Source: Tepidamorphus gemmatus
Lineage (GTDB): Bacteria > Pseudomonadota > Alphaproteobacteria > Rhizobiales > Tepidamorphaceae
Reading direction: 5' to 3'
NCBI RefSeq assembly: GCF_004346195.1
Contig: NZ_SMAK01000004.1
Span: forward strand, 1-64,000
DNA length: 64,000 nucleotides
Each line of letters starts with the position of its first letter. The stretch's first letter is position 1. Under the pieces are notes generated by a model, which made no database searches, was not told the origin of the DNA, and saw only the letters and a program-made list of their open reading frames with translations. A program made the translations under genes and the position numbers. This document shows, in pieces, positions 33,138 through 44,493 of the stretch.

Positions 33138-33493
33138 TCCAGAGCTCCCTTGCGCCACTCGTAGACGAAGCCGACCGTCAGCACGGCGAGGAAGATCATC
33201 ATCGACCAGAAGCCGAACCAGCCGAGCTCGCCGAAGGCCACGGCCCAGGGGAACAGGAACGCCACTTCAAGATCGAAGATGATGAAGAGGATCGAGACGA
33301 GATAGAATCGAACGTCGAACTTCATCCGCGCATCGTCGAACGCATTGAAGCCGCATTCGTATGCGGAGAGTTTCTCCGGGTCCGGGTTCCGGTAGGCGAT
33401 CACGAAGGGGGATACCATCAGGGCGAGGCCGACGATGCCGGCCACACCGATGAAGATCGCAATCGGTAGATACTCCTGGAGAAACTCCGGCAT
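33128..33493 (-). CDS. nuoA: NADH-quinone oxidoreductase subunit A
   Basis: First gene of the complex I operon. The 121-residue product has three membrane helices and the conserved loop [21 protein letters not shown], in which the Cys lies near the quinone channel, followed by [20 protein letters not shown]. The 258 bases upstream, up to the divergent lipoprotein gene, should hold the nuo promoter; I could not pick a convincing -35/-10 pair. Confidence 0.97.
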   Translation of the reverse strand: MPEFLQEYLPIAIFIGVAGIVGLALMVSPFVIAYRNPDPEKLSAYECGFNAFDDARMKFDVRFYLVSILFIIFDLEVAFLFPWAVAFGELGWFGFWSMMIFLAVLTVGFVYEWRKGALEWD

Positions 33494-33752
33494 GACGCCT
33501 GATCGTGCTCCTCATGGCGGCGCGATGCTGCGCCGCACAGCTCCATCCTTCTCGGGGCGTAGAACTAGCCCACGCCCCCACCGAGAGCAAGCGCCGCCGG
33601 CCTGACCCGCACGGGATTCCTCCGATCTCCGTGCCTTCCCGAAGAACATCGGTTATGTCAATGTGTCGCGTGGCCCGCCATTGCCGCGGCCTCGACACGG
33701 AGGACAATGGATTCGGTTCCATCCGGTCCGGAAGCCGAAGCCTTGAGTTCGC

Positions 33753-34355
33753 ATGTTGCGTTGTCGGCATCTGGTGATTCTTGTGTCTGGACTGCTTCTG
33801 GGCGGCTGCAACATGCTCCGGAAGGACGCCCCCTCCTATATGCTCGCCTTTGCGGACGACGCGCTCGCGGATCCTGCCCTGGAAGCCCCGGTCGAGGACG
33901 ACGAGATCGCCCGACCCGGCGACTTCGTGGTGGAATTTCGCGCCCGGACAGGGCCGGACATTGTCGGCCATACCTTCATCGCCTATGGCCGCGTCGCCGA
34001 GGACAATACCATCGCCGACGAGATGACGGCTGGCCTCTATCCGAAGGACAATATCGGCGGGTTCGTGTTCGGCATCACAGGAACCGAATCGACGATGACA
34101 GCCGTCCCCCTCGACGAACTGATTCCTCCGAGCATCGTCTTCCGACACCGGCTGACGTCTGACGAATATGCCCGGTTGCTGGCTGCGATCGAGGCGGCGC
34201 GGGCGGATCCGCCGGACTGGAGCTGGGTCGGCTACAACTGCAACAGCTTCGTTGCCGACATGGCCCGGGTCGTCGATCTCAAGGTGCCGGCCGGCGCGAC
34301 CTTCCTTGCGCCGATGCTGCTGGTCTCCGAACTTAAGCGGCTCAACTCGGACTGA
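33753..34355 (+). CDS. Lipoprotein, possible permuted papain-fold hydrolase
   Basis: A 200-residue protein with a lipoprotein signal (LLLGGC, lipidated Cys19), so it should be membrane-anchored and face the periplasm. The rest holds GHTFIAYGR (His73) and, 90 residues later, YNCNSFVADMA (Cys163). A His-then-Asn-Cys order with an aromatic after it recalls circularly permuted NlpC/P60-type (YaeF/YiiX, LRAT, PPPDE) cysteine hydrolases. That assignment is inference; no family is certain. It is a single gene, divergent from nuoA and 150 bases before a CoxL-like gene. Confidence 0.75.
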   Translation: MLRCRHLVILVSGLLLGGCNMLRKDAPSYMLAFADDALADPALEAPVEDDEIARPGDFVVEFRARTGPDIVGHTFIAYGRVAEDNTIADEMTAGLYPKDNIGGFVFGITGTESTMTAVPLDELIPPSIVFRHRLTSDEYARLLAAIEAARADPPDWSWVGYNCNSFVADMARVVDLKVPAGATFLAPMLLVSELKRLNSD

Positions 34356-34505
34356 TGGCGCATCCCGCCGCCCCGGCGCGACGATGCCCAACTTCCATAT
34401 CCGCCTTGCGCACCGGCGCGCCTGCCCCCAAGATGACCTTGGGACAGCGCTGCTGCGCCACCCCCCGGGCGTGCGGCCATGTCGACCAGCGGGAGGAGAA
34501 CAAGC

Positions 34506-36881
34506 ATGGGCGGGTCGATCGGCGTGTCGTTGAAGCGCAAGGAGGACGAGCGCTTCATCAGGGGCGACGGGCGCTATACCGGCGACATCGTGCTGCCTGC
34601 ACAGACTTATGCCTTGTTCCTGCGCTCGCCGATCGCGCATGCGCGCATCCGTTCTCTCAGCGTCGCCAAGGCGACGGCGATGCCCGGCGTCGTCGGCGTG
34701 TTCACCGGCGAGGACGTGGCCGCGGCCGGGCTTGGCGGCGTGCCCTGTGGCTGGCTTGTGACCGACCGCAACGGCCAACCGATGGCCGAGCCGCCGCATC
34801 CGCTGCTCGTCACCGGCAAGGTCCGCCACGTCGGCGATACGGTTGCGATGGTCGTCGCGGAGAGTATCGAACAGGCGCGAGACGCACTGGAGGCGATCGA
34901 GATCGATTACGAGCCCCTCCCTGCTGTGACCTCCCCCGTTGCGGCGCTGGAGCCCGGGGCGCCGAAGGTACACGACGAACTTCCCTCCAACCTCTGCTAC
35001 GACTGGGAGATCGGCGACAAGGCGGCCGTCGACGCTGCCTTCGCCAGAGCCGCCAGGACGGCCCGTGTCGAACTGGTCAACAGCCGCGTGGTGCCCAACG
35101 CCATGGAAACACGCGCCGCCAACGCGCACTGGGACGCCACCAGCGACGCGTGCACCCTCTACATGACGAGCCAGAATCCGCACGTCATCCGTCTGCTGAT
35201 GGGTGCCTTCGTGCTGCACATCCCCGAGCACAAGCTTAGGATCATCGCTCCGGATGTCGGCGGTGGCTTCGGTTCGAAGATCTATCACTACATCGAGGAG
35301 GCGCTGGTCACCTGGGCCTCTCGAACGTTGCGCCGCCCGGTCAAATGGACCGCCGAGCGCACCGATGCCTTCCTCACCGACGCGCATGCCCGCGACCACG
35401 TCACCACGGCGGAGCTGGCCATGGACAGGCGTGGGCGCTTCCTCGCGCTGAAAGTCGACACCACCGCCAATCTCGGTGCCTATCTGTCCACCTTCGCGCC
35501 GTCGATTCCGACCTACTTCTACGCGCTGATGTTCTCAGGCCAGTATGCGACGCCAGCGATCCATGCGCGTGTGCGGGCGGCTTTCACCCACACGACCCCG
35601 GTTGATGCCTATCGCGGCGCCGGACGTTCGGAATGCATGTACGCGCTGGAACGGGTCGTGGATGCGGCAGCGCGCGAGATGGGGCTCGATCCTGCCGAAA
35701 TCCGCCGTCGGAACTTCATCCCCGAGGACGGCTTTCCCTTCCACTCGCCGGTCGGCGTCGTCTACGACTCAGGCGCCTTCGCCAAGGCCCTCGACATGGC
35801 GCTCGAGAAGGCCGACTGGAAGGGTTTCGAGGCGCGCCGGAAGACCAGCCGCAAGGCCGGCAGGCTGCGCGGGCGCGGCATTGCCTGCTGGATCGAATCT
35901 TCCGGGGCGGCGCCGTCGGCCGCCGTCACCGCGCTGGGCTGCCGCGCCGGCCTGTTCGAGGCGGCGAAGATCCGCGTCCATCCTACGGGATCGGTGACGC
36001 TGTTCACCGGCGCCCACAGCCACGGCCAGGGCCATGAGACGACCTTCGCCCAGGTGGTCGCCGACAAGTTCGGGCTCAGCGTCGACCAGATCGAGGTGGT
36101 GCACGGCGACACGGCCACTGTCCCGTTCGGCATGGGCACCTATGGCTCGCGGTCCATGGCGGTCGGCGGCGGGGCGCTGGCGCTGACCGCCGACAAGGTG
36201 ATCGAGAAGGGCAAGCGGATCGCCGCCCACATCCTCGAGGCTTCCGTCGACGACATCGTGTTCGAGAATGCCACCTTCAAGGTCGCCGGTACCGACAAGG
36301 AGCTCGGATGGGTGCAGATGTCGCTCGCAGCCCACGTGCCGGCCAATTATCCGCTCGATCAGATGGAGCCATGCATCGAGGAGACGACCTTCTACGATCC
36401 GCCGAATTTCACGTTCCCGAACGGGGTATTCGTCTGTGAGGTCGAGGTTGATCCGGATACCGGCAAGGTCGCCGTCGAGAAGCTGGTCGGCATCCACGAC
36501 GTCGGCATCGCCATCAATCCGATGATCGTCGAAGGCCAGATGCATGGCGGGGTCGCCCAGGCCATCGGTCAGTGCTTGCTGGAACGGGTGGCCTTCTCCG
36601 AGGAAGGCCAGTTGCTGACGGCCTCCTACATGGACTACTGCCTGCCACGCGCCGACGACGTACCGTCGATCGACACGGCGCTGAACGAGGTGCCGTGCGT
36701 CCACAATCCGATCGGGGTCAAGGGCGCGGGCGAGGCCGGCACCACCGGGGCGCCTGCCGCGATCATCAACGCCGTCATCGACGCGCTGGCGCCGTTGGGC
36801 ATCCGGTCGATCGACATGCCGGCGACCCCGGAGGTGGTCTGGAAGGCAATCCGTGATGCCAGGGCGGCCGAGGCCGCCTGA
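34506..36881 (+). CDS. Form II CoxL-like molybdenum hydroxylase large subunit
   Basis: A xanthine dehydrogenase family large subunit that should bind molybdopterin cytosine dinucleotide. The 791-residue product has DVGGGFGSK, the active-site loop AYRGAGR at 368-374, and [11 protein letters not shown] with the catalytic Glu743. True aerobic CO dehydrogenase (form I) has AYxCSFR at that loop; AYRGAGR marks form II, whose substrate is usually unknown. The iron-sulphur (CoxS) and FAD (CoxM) partners are not in this window. I start at ATG 34506, with GGGAGGA about eight bases upstream; an ATG at 34479 lacks a comparable site. Confidence 0.9.
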   Translation: MGGSIGVSLKRKEDERFIRGDGRYTGDIVLPAQTYALFLRSPIAHARIRSLSVAKATAMPGVVGVFTGEDVAAAGLGGVPCGWLVTDRNGQPMAEPPHPLLVTGKVRHVGDTVAMVVAESIEQARDALEAIEIDYEPLPAVTSPVAALEPGAPKVHDELPSNLCYDWEIGDKAAVDAAFARAARTARVELVNSRVVPNAMETRAANAHWDATSDACTLYMTSQNPHVIRLLMGAFVLHIPEHKLRIIAPDVGGGFGSKIYHYIEEALVTWASRTLRRPVKWTAERTDAFLTDAHARDHVTTAELAMDRRGRFLALKVDTTANLGAYLSTFAPSIPTYFYALMFSGQYATPAIHARVRAAFTHTTPVDAYRGAGRSECMYALERVVDAAAREMGLDPAEIRRRNFIPEDGFPFHSPVGVVYDSGAFAKALDMALEKADWKGFEARRKTSRKAGRLRGRGIACWIESSGAAPSAAVTALGCRAGLFEAAKIRVHPTGSVTLFTGAHSHGQGHETTFAQVVADKFGLSVDQIEVVHGDTATVPFGMGTYGSRSMAVGGGALALTADKVIEKGKRIAAHILEASVDDIVFENATFKVAGTDKELGWVQMSLAAHVPANYPLDQMEPCIEETTFYDPPNFTFPNGVFVCEVEVDPDTGKVAVEKLVGIHDVGIAINPMIVEGQMHGGVAQAIGQCLLERVAFSEEGQLLTASYMDYCLPRADDVPSIDTALNEVPCVHNPIGVKGAGEAGTTGAPAAIINAVIDALAPLGIRSIDMPATPEVVWKAIRDARAAEAA

Positions 36882-36919
36882 CGCTCCTGTCACCGGTTTC
36901 ACCGGACGGATCGGCCTGC

Positions 36920-36947
36920 GCGGTCTTCAACCAGCCGAGAAGACCGC
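36920..36947 (+). terminator. Stem-loop after the CoxL-like gene
   Basis: GCGGTCTTC (36920-36928) and GAAGACCGC (36939-36947) form a perfect 9-bp stem with a 10-base loop. There is no T-run, so termination is likely but not certain. Confidence 0.4.
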
Positions 36948-37023
36948 TCGACCGACATGTGGCTCCAGCGGCTGCGCGTGCTTCGCTCGGAGCGCGCTCG
37001 GGCCGGAACAGATCAAGGGAGAA

Positions 37024-37100
<77 letters not shown>

Positions 37101-37176
37101 GGACTGCGCAGCGCAGCGGCCGCGCATCAGGATGCCCCGACTTAAGTGACCGCCCGCGGCAAGTCAAGCGGCGGGA

Positions 37177-37252
37177 TGGTGGGCGGTGAGAGATTCGAAC
37201 TCCCGACATCCACGGTGTAAACGTGGCGCTCTACCAGCTGAGCTAACCGCCC
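37177..37252 (-). tRNA. tRNA-Val (anticodon TAC)
   Basis: Reverse complement gives acceptor GGGCGGT with ACCGCCC, anticodon arm CCACG-TTTACAC-CGTGG with anticodon TAC, a T arm with GTTCGAATC, discriminator A and encoded CCA. It follows hupB and precedes tRNA-Asp, a common alphaproteobacterial order. Confidence 0.95.
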
Positions 37253-37332
37253 CTGAAAGCCGCAGGATCCCGCGGCAACCGGCGTCGGGTTTATCCCGCT
37301 CCGAAATGCCGTTCAAGCCATCTAGGGGCAAT

Positions 37333-37361
37333 GAAAAGCCCCACGCACGGGGCGCGGGGCT
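37333..37361 (-). terminator. Terminator of hupB
   Basis: On the minus strand AGCCCC (complement of 37356-37361) pairs with GGGGCT (complement of 37337-37342), then TTTTCATT. It lies 40 bases after the hupB stop. Confidence 0.65.
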
Positions 37362-37400
37362 CGTCATCCGCTGCGATCCGGCACCAAGGTGCCGGGCCGA

Positions 37401-37673
37401 TCACTTCACTGCGTCCTTCAGCCCCTTGCCGGGCTTGAACTTCGGCAGCTTGGTGGCCGGAATCTTGATCGCCTCACCGGTCTTGGGATTGCGCCCGGTA
37501 GACGCGGCGCGTTTGGCAACCGTAAAGGTACCGAACCCGGCGAGCTTGACCTCCTCGCCGCTCTTGAGCGCCCCCTCGATCGCGCCGAACACCGAATCCA
37601 CGGCTGCCGTGGCCTGGGCCTTCGGCAGGCTGGTGTCGCTCGCGACCTTCGCAATGAGATCGGCCTTGTTCAC
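37401..37673 (-). CDS. hupB: DNA-binding protein HU
   Basis: Nucleoid-associated, DNA-bending protein that works as a dimer. The 90-residue product starts [11 protein letters not shown], has the [20 protein letters not shown] arm region that inserts into the DNA minor groove, and the usual C-terminal helix. It follows lon on the same strand but has its own upstream region after the lon terminator, with AAAGGA as ribosome-binding site and its own terminator downstream. Confidence 0.97.
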   Translation of the reverse strand: MNKADLIAKVASDTSLPKAQATAAVDSVFGAIEGALKSGEEVKLAGFGTFTVAKRAASTGRNPKTGEAIKIPATKLPKFKPGKGLKDAVK

Positions 37674-37781
37674 GGTCTTTTCCTTTCGTCCTGCGTTTCA
37701 CGTTGTTGCGTCCGGAACCTCTCGCCGGGAACCGGACTGACGCCCGAGCGTCGACGTTTATCGCCTCGTTTCGCGGCGGGC

Positions 37782-37815
37782 AAAGGAAAAGGCGCCCGCC
37801 TGAGTGGCGGGCGCC
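37782..37815 (-). terminator. Strong intrinsic terminator of lon
   Basis: On the minus strand, GGCGCCCGCC, loop ACTCA and GGCGGGCGCC form a perfect 10-bp stem followed by TTTTCCTTT, 19 bases after the lon stop. It separates lon from hupB. Confidence 0.85.
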
Positions 37816-37833
37816 TTCATATCCGAAAAAGAT

Positions 37834-40260
37834 TCAGTGCGCCACAAGCCCGGACTGGGATTCGTCCTCGCCGCTGACGCGGGGGCCGGCGACCGGCTCT
37901 TCCCACTCGATCGGCTCGGGCTGACGTACCAGCGCCCGCTTCAGCACCTCGTCCATCCGCGCGACCGGCACGATTTCGAGGCCGCTCTTGAGGTTGTCCG
38001 GAATGTCCGCCAGATCCTTGGCGTTATCCTCGGGTATGATCACCGTGCGGATCCCGCCGCGCAGCGCAGCCAGCAGCTTCTCCTTGAGGCCGCCGATCGG
38101 CAGGACGCGGCCGCGCAAGGTGATTTCGCCCGTCATCGCGACGTCCTTGCGCACCGGAATCCCGGTCATGATCGAGACGATCGCCGTCGCCATCGCCACA
38201 CCTGCCGAGGGGCCGTCCTTGGGGGTCGCACCCTCCGGCACGTGGACGTGAATGTCGCGCCGGTCGAACAACGGCGGCTCGATGCCGAAATCGATCGACC
38301 GGGAGCGAACATAGGCCGCCGCCGCCTGGATCGACTCCTTCATGACGTCGCGCAGGTTGCCGGTGACCGTCATCTTGCCCTTGCCGGGCATCATCACGCC
38401 CTCGATGGTCAGCAGTTCGCCGCCGAATTCGGTCCAGGCAAGGCCCGTGACGACGCCGACCTGGTCGTCGAGCTCCGCCTCGCCGTAGCGATAGCGGGGC
38501 ACGCCGAGATAATCGGCGAGGTTCCGGGCCGTGATCTTGACCGTCTTCTTCTGCGACACGATCAGATCCTTGACCGCCTTGCGGGCGAGTGTCGCCAGTT
38601 CCCGCTCGAGATTGCGCACGCCGGCCTCCCGCGTGTAGCGGCGGATGACGGTCAACAGCGCATCGTCGGAGATCGAGAACTCCTTCGATTTCAGGCCATG
38701 CTCACGGATCGCCTTGGGAATCAGATGGCGTCGCGCGATCTCGACCTTCTCGTCCTCGGTGTAGCCGGCAATGCGGATGATCTCCATACGGTCCATCAGT
38801 GCCGGCGGAATGTTCAGCGTGTTCGCCGTTGTCACGAACATGACGTTCGACAGGTCGTAATCGACCTCCAGATAGTGGTCGTTGAACGTCGCGTTCTGCT
38901 CCGGATCGAGCACCTCCAGCAGCGCTGCCGAGGGATCTCCGCGGAAATCGGCGCCCATCTTGTCGATCTCGTCCAGCAGGAAGAGCGGGTTAGACGTCTT
39001 CGCCTTCCGCATCGACTGTATGATCTTGCCGGGCATCGAGCCGATATAGGTACGGCGGTGACCGCGGATCTCGGCCTCGTCACGCACGCCGCCGAGCGAC
39101 ACGCGCACGAACTCGCGGCCAGTCGCCTTGGCGATCGACTTGCCGAGCGAGGTCTTGCCGACTCCGGGCGGGCCGACCAGGCAAAGGATCGGTCCCCGCA
39201 GCTTGTTGGCGCGCTGCTGGACGGCCAGGTATTCGACGATCCGGTCCTTCACCTTCTCCAGCCCGAAGTGATCGGCGTCGAGCACGGCCTGGGCGTGGGC
39301 GAGGTCCTTCTTGATCCGCGACTTCTTGCCCCACGGGATCGACAGAAGCCAGTCGAGGTAGTTGCGCACCACCGTTGCCTCGGCCGACATCGGGCTCATC
39401 TGGCGAAGCTTCTTCAGCTCGGCCTGGGCCTTGTCGCGGGCCTCCTTCGACAGCTTGGTCTTGGCGATCTTGTCCTCGATCTCGGCCAGTTCGTCGCGGC
39501 CGTCCTCCGAGTCGCCAAGCTCCTTCTGGATCGCCTTCATCTGCTCGTTCAGGTAGTACTCGCGCTGCGTCTTCTCCATCTGACGCTTGACGCGGCTCCT
39601 GATGCGCTTCTCGACCTGCAGGACGCTGATCTCGCTCTCCATCATGCCAAGCACCTGCTCGAGGCGCGCGGATACGGAGACCGTCTCCAGGATCTTCTGC
39701 TTCTCGGGAATCTTGACGGCCAGATGCGAGGCTATGGTGTCGGCGAGCTTGGAATAGTCGTCGATCTGGGTAACCGCACCGAGAACCTCGGGTGACACCT
39801 TCTTGTTGAGCTTCACGTAGTTGTCGAACTCGGCGACCACCGAGCGTGCGAGCGCCTCCACCTCGACTTCATCGCCCAGCTCCTCGGCGAGGACCACGGC
39901 GCGCGCCTCGAAAAACTCCGTCTCGTCAGTGTAGCTGATCAGTCGCGCCCGGCTCTGGCCCTCGACCAGCACCTTGACGGTTCCGTCGGGAAGCTTGAGC
40001 AGCTGCAAGACCGAGGCCAGCGTTCCCACCTCATAGATGGCATCGGTGGCCGGCTCGTCGTCACCGGCGTTCTTCTGTGTCGCGAGCAGGATCGGACGTT
40101 CCGTCCGCATCACCTCCTCAAGCGCGCGGATCGACTTCTCGCGCCCCACGAACAGGGGAACGATCATGTGCGGGAAGACGACGATGTCGCGCAGCGGCAG
40201 CACCGGATAGATGTCCGCGCCGCCGCCGGCTCCGATGACGCGCGTCGTGTCGTCGGCCAT
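37834..40260 (-). CDS. lon: ATP-dependent protease La
   Basis: Degrades misfolded and regulatory proteins in the cytoplasm. The 808-residue product has the N-terminal substrate domain ([20 protein letters not shown]), a AAA+ module with Walker [10 protein letters not shown] and Walker [12 protein letters not shown], and the C-terminal protease domain with the Ser-Lys dyad in PKDGPSAG and GGLKEK. Length and all domains are complete. It is downstream of clpX and upstream of hupB, separated from each by a hairpin. Confidence 0.98.
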   Translation of the reverse strand: MADDTTRVIGAGGGADIYPVLPLRDIVVFPHMIVPLFVGREKSIRALEEVMRTERPILLATQKNAGDDEPATDAIYEVGTLASVLQLLKLPDGTVKVLVEGQSRARLISYTDETEFFEARAVVLAEELGDEVEVEALARSVVAEFDNYVKLNKKVSPEVLGAVTQIDDYSKLADTIASHLAVKIPEKQKILETVSVSARLEQVLGMMESEISVLQVEKRIRSRVKRQMEKTQREYYLNEQMKAIQKELGDSEDGRDELAEIEDKIAKTKLSKEARDKAQAELKKLRQMSPMSAEATVVRNYLDWLLSIPWGKKSRIKKDLAHAQAVLDADHFGLEKVKDRIVEYLAVQQRANKLRGPILCLVGPPGVGKTSLGKSIAKATGREFVRVSLGGVRDEAEIRGHRRTYIGSMPGKIIQSMRKAKTSNPLFLLDEIDKMGADFRGDPSAALLEVLDPEQNATFNDHYLEVDYDLSNVMFVTTANTLNIPPALMDRMEIIRIAGYTEDEKVEIARRHLIPKAIREHGLKSKEFSISDDALLTVIRRYTREAGVRNLERELATLARKAVKDLIVSQKKTVKITARNLADYLGVPRYRYGEAELDDQVGVVTGLAWTEFGGELLTIEGVMMPGKGKMTVTGNLRDVMKESIQAAAAYVRSRSIDFGIEPPLFDRRDIHVHVPEGATPKDGPSAGVAMATAIVSIMTGIPVRKDVAMTGEITLRGRVLPIGGLKEKLLAALRGGIRTVIIPEDNAKDLADIPDNLKSGLEIVPVARMDEVLKRALVRQPEPIEWEEPVAGPRVSGEDESQSGLVAH

Positions 40261-40438
40261 GAATTGGTCCTCTCACAATTGCTGAGGCGAACGCCAGCTA
40301 TACGCCCGGAGAACGCGCACGGGTCAACGGCCGGTTGGCAATCCTCGGGCCGTCGATGGGCCCGAACCGGTCGACTCGCTCTGCGGCGACGCCAAATGTC
40401 GCTTCAATAGGTGGCCACGCCCCCGGAGCAAGTCAAGT

Positions 40439-40464
40439 ACCGCCCCGGATCCTGCCGGGGCGGT
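40439..40464 (-). terminator. Hairpin between clpX and lon
   Basis: ACCGCCCCGG (40439-40448) and CCGGGGCGGT (40455-40464) form a perfect 10-bp stem with a 6-base loop, 14 bases after the clpX stop. The following T-content on the minus strand is low, so termination may be partial. Confidence 0.5.
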
Positions 40465-40477
40465 TCCGACCGAAGAT

Positions 40478-41743
<1,266 letters not shown>

Positions 41744-41928
41744 TCGGTCACTCCGGTTCGTCCTGAGGGCCGCTGGGGCCCGTCGGACTTCGGTTTCGAC
41801 CTGGAGCGCGGCCCCCGCGCCGCAATCCCGGTCTCGTCGATGGTTATAGCCCCCGGAACACCGTTGGCCAATGCAACCATGCTAGGTATGCATCGATCAA
41901 CAGGACATTAACGTTTATCGCCGCCGAC

Positions 41929-42576
41929 TCATCCGCGCCCCTTGACGACGGGTTCGGCGTCCGGCTCCGCCCGCTTCTCCAGGACAGAGTCGACGAGGCC
42001 GAATTCCTTCGCCTCGGCGGCGGTGAGGATGTAGTCGCGATCGAGCGTCCGTTCGATCGTGTCGTAATCGCGGCCGGTGTGCTTGACGTAGATCTCGTTG
42101 AGGCGCCGCTTGATGCGGATGATGTCCTCGGCATGACGCTCGATGTCCGAGGCCTGCCCCTGGAACCCGCCGGAGGGCTGGTGGAGCAGGATGCGGGCGT
42201 TCGGGAGCGCATGACGCATGCCGGCCGTGCCTGCGGTCAGCAACAGCGAGCCCATCGAGGCAGCCTGGCCGATGCACAGCGTCGACACCGCAGGACGAAT
42301 GAACTGCATCGTGTCGTAGATCGCCAGGCCGGACGTGACGACGCCGCCAGGCGAGTTGATGTACATGGCGATTTCCTTCTTGGGATTCTCCGCCTCAAGG
42401 AAGAGGAGCTGCGCCGTAACCAGAGTCGCCATGTTGTCTTCGACGGGACCGGTCACGAAGATGATCCGCTCCTTCAACAGCCGCGAGTAAATGTCGAAGG
42501 CGCGTTCGCCGCGGTTCGTCTGCTCAACCACCATGGGGACGAGCAGGTTCATGTAGGTATCAACGGGATCGCGCAT
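41929..42576 (-). CDS. clpP: ATP-dependent Clp protease proteolytic subunit
   Basis: Forms the tetradecameric proteolytic chamber used with ClpX and ClpA. The 215-residue product has the active-site Ser in [11 protein letters not shown], the His in [16 protein letters not shown], and the handle helix region with [18 protein letters not shown] containing the catalytic Asp. It lies downstream of tig, as in most proteobacteria. Length is normal. Confidence 0.98.
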   Translation of the reverse strand: MRDPVDTYMNLLVPMVVEQTNRGERAFDIYSRLLKERIIFVTGPVEDNMATLVTAQLLFLEAENPKKEIAMYINSPGGVVTSGLAIYDTMQFIRPAVSTLCIGQAASMGSLLLTAGTAGMRHALPNARILLHQPSGGFQGQASDIERHAEDIIRIKRRLNEIYVKHTGRDYDTIERTLDRDYILTAAEAKEFGLVDSVLEKRAEPDAEPVVKGRG

Positions 42577-42698
42577 GGATGTCTCCGCTCAATCTGGAGG
42601 CGCGCCACGCGATGTGGCGCGCCCGATTCGCCTGCCCGCATGTTAGACGGAACCGGCTGGCCATGAAGCCCGGCCGGCTGAGGTCCGAGCTATCCGGC

Positions 42699-44156
42699 TT
42701 AGCCCTTCGCCTCACCGCCATCATGGTCATGGTGATGGTCGTGACCATGATCATGGTGATGGTGATGATGATGGTCATGATCATGATCGTGGTGATGATC
42801 GTGATCGTGCCAATCGTCCGGATCGTCGAACAGCTCCTCGCGAGTCACCGTCTTCTCGGTGACGTTGGCGAGCTCTAGGATGAAGTCCACCACCTTCTCC
42901 TCGAAAACCGGGGCGCGCAACGCTGCCAATGCCCCGGGGTTCTTCTGGTAGTAATCCCAGACCGCCCGCTCCTGACCGGGGAACTGCTGGACGCGCTCGA
43001 TCAGCGCGCGATTCATTTCCTCGTCAGTGACCTTTATGTCGTGCTTCGCGCCGATTTCGGCAAGGAGCAGACCGAGCCGAACGCGCCGCTCGGCAATCCT
43101 GCGATACTCGGCCCGGCTGTCCTCTTCGCTCATGCCCTCATCGGCAAAGCTGCGGCCGGACCGCTCCAGATCGGCCGTCACCTGCCGCCAGATGGACTCG
43201 AACTCGGACTCAACGAGCTTCTGCGGCAACTCGAAGCTCGTCGCCCCGTCAAGTGCGTCGAGCAGCTTGCGCTTGACCTTGCGGCGGGTCTGGGCGGCGA
43301 AGTCGGCGGTGAGGCGCTCGCGCACCGCCTCCCGCAACTTGTCAAGCGATTCCAGGCCGAGTGACTTGGCGAATTCGTCGTCGATCTTGACCTCGCCGGG
43401 GGCAAGCACCTCCTTCACGGTCACATCGAACTCCGCCTCCTTGCCGGCCAGGTGCCGGGCCGGATAGGTCTCCGGGAAGGTCACCTTCACGAGAACCTGC
43501 TCGCCGGCGGCACGGCCGACGAGCTGCTCCTCGAAGCCGGGAATGAACGATCCGTTGCCAAGCTCGATCTGGCCGCCCTCGTCGGAGCCGCCCTCGAAGG
43601 GCTCGCCGTCGATCCTGCCGACATAGTCGATGATCAGGCGGTCGCCGCTCTCGGACCTGCCGCCCGCCTCGCGCGGGGCGAACGGGCGGTTCTGTGCGGC
43701 GATGCGGGCGATGCCCTCCTCGATGAGGGCATCATCGACGATGGCCACCTCCTTCTCGATCGAGATCTTCGAGAAGTCCGGCATTTCGACAGCCGGCAGC
43801 ACCTCGAAGGACATGGTGAAGCCGAAATCGGCCTCGCCCCTGAGCACCCGCTCGATCTCATCCTTGTCCTGCGGAAACGTGATTTCGGGCTGGAAGGCAG
43901 GACGCTCGTTGCGGTCGGTCACAGCCTTCTGGCTCGACTCGCTGACCGTCTGCTCGATCACCTCCGCCATCACCGAGCGGCCGTAGACCCGCTTCAGGTG
44001 GGCGACCGGCACCTTGCCAGGCCGGAAACCGCGAATGCGCACGCGATCCTTCAGCTCGGCCAGCCGATCGTTGAGGCGGGAGTCGAGCTCCTGGGCGGGC
44101 ACCGTGATCCGCAGTTCGCGCTTCAGTCCTTCGTTGAGGGTTTCAGTGACCTGCAT
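42699..44156 (-). CDS. tig: Trigger factor with His-rich C-terminal tail
   Basis: Ribosome-associated chaperone that meets nascent chains. From ATG 44156 the product is 485 residues: ribosome-binding N-domain (GFRPGKVPVAHLKRVYG), FKBP-like isomerase domain (GDRLIIDYVGRIDGEPFEGG), and C-terminal chaperone domain. The last roughly 40 residues are almost entirely His and Asp (HDHDHHHDHDHDHHHHHHHD and onward), a tail with strong metal-binding potential. Trigger factors bear His-rich tails in several bacteria (the E. coli paralogue SlyD is better known). The longer frame to 44288 overlaps tRNA-Leu and is not real. Confidence 0.97.
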   Translation of the reverse strand: MQVTETLNEGLKRELRITVPAQELDSRLNDRLAELKDRVRIRGFRPGKVPVAHLKRVYGRSVMAEVIEQTVSESSQKAVTDRNERPAFQPEITFPQDKDEIERVLRGEADFGFTMSFEVLPAVEMPDFSKISIEKEVAIVDDALIEEGIARIAAQNRPFAPREAGGRSESGDRLIIDYVGRIDGEPFEGGSDEGGQIELGNGSFIPGFEEQLVGRAAGEQVLVKVTFPETYPARHLAGKEAEFDVTVKEVLAPGEVKIDDEFAKSLGLESLDKLREAVRERLTADFAAQTRRKVKRKLLDALDGATSFELPQKLVESEFESIWRQVTADLERSGRSFADEGMSEEDSRAEYRRIAERRVRLGLLLAEIGAKHDIKVTDEEMNRALIERVQQFPGQERAVWDYYQKNPGALAALRAPVFEEKVVDFILELANVTEKTVTREELFDDPDDWHDHDHHHDHDHDHHHHHHHDHGHDHHHDHDGGEAKG

Positions 44157-44246
44157 GACGTTTCGATCGTTGGCTCTTGCTGGAATGGACCTTGGCTTCG
44201 GCCTGTGGCTTCGACCTGCTGGATGAGGGTGGCCTCGTCGGTGGCC

Positions 44247-44331
44247 TGGTGCGGGCGGAGGGACTTGAACCCCCACGGCTTTCGCCACGAGAACCTAAAT
44301 CTCGCGTGTCTACCAGTTCCACCACGCCCGC
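44247..44331 (-). tRNA. tRNA-Leu (anticodon TAG)
   Basis: Reverse complement gives acceptor GCGGGCG with CGCCCGC, a D arm with TGGTGGAACTGGTAGACACG, anticodon arm CGAGA-TTTAGGT-TCTCG with anticodon TAG, a long variable arm (TGGCGAAAGCCGT), a T arm with GTTCAAGTC, discriminator A and encoded CCA. The long variable arm confirms a class II tRNA. It sits just upstream of tig. Confidence 0.95.
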
Positions 44332-44493
44332 GACACGGCCGGCGGGCGACCCCGCGCACGGGCGCGGTCTATAGCATAGGGTTTTGCGGGCGTGCCAGCG
44401 AAAAGGACACCCCGCGCCCTGCCGATCGCACGTACCGAATTCGCACCGGCCGCGCCCGCCCTCGGCCAGACCGAAGGCGAGGATGCCGGGCGA

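Noticed and set aside
33267-35399. A 710-codon minus-strand frame across nuoA, the lipoprotein gene and the CoxL-like gene
   Set aside because: It spans two plus-strand genes with clear families and part of nuoA in another frame; composition is that of a shadow.
34506-36881. True aerobic carbon monoxide dehydrogenase
   Set aside because: The active-site loop is AYRGAGR, not AYxCSFR, and partner subunits are absent.
42720-42830. Low-complexity CAT/GTG repeat near the end of tig as a microsatellite
   Set aside because: It is in frame and encodes a His/Asp tail, so I treat it as coding and describe it with tig.
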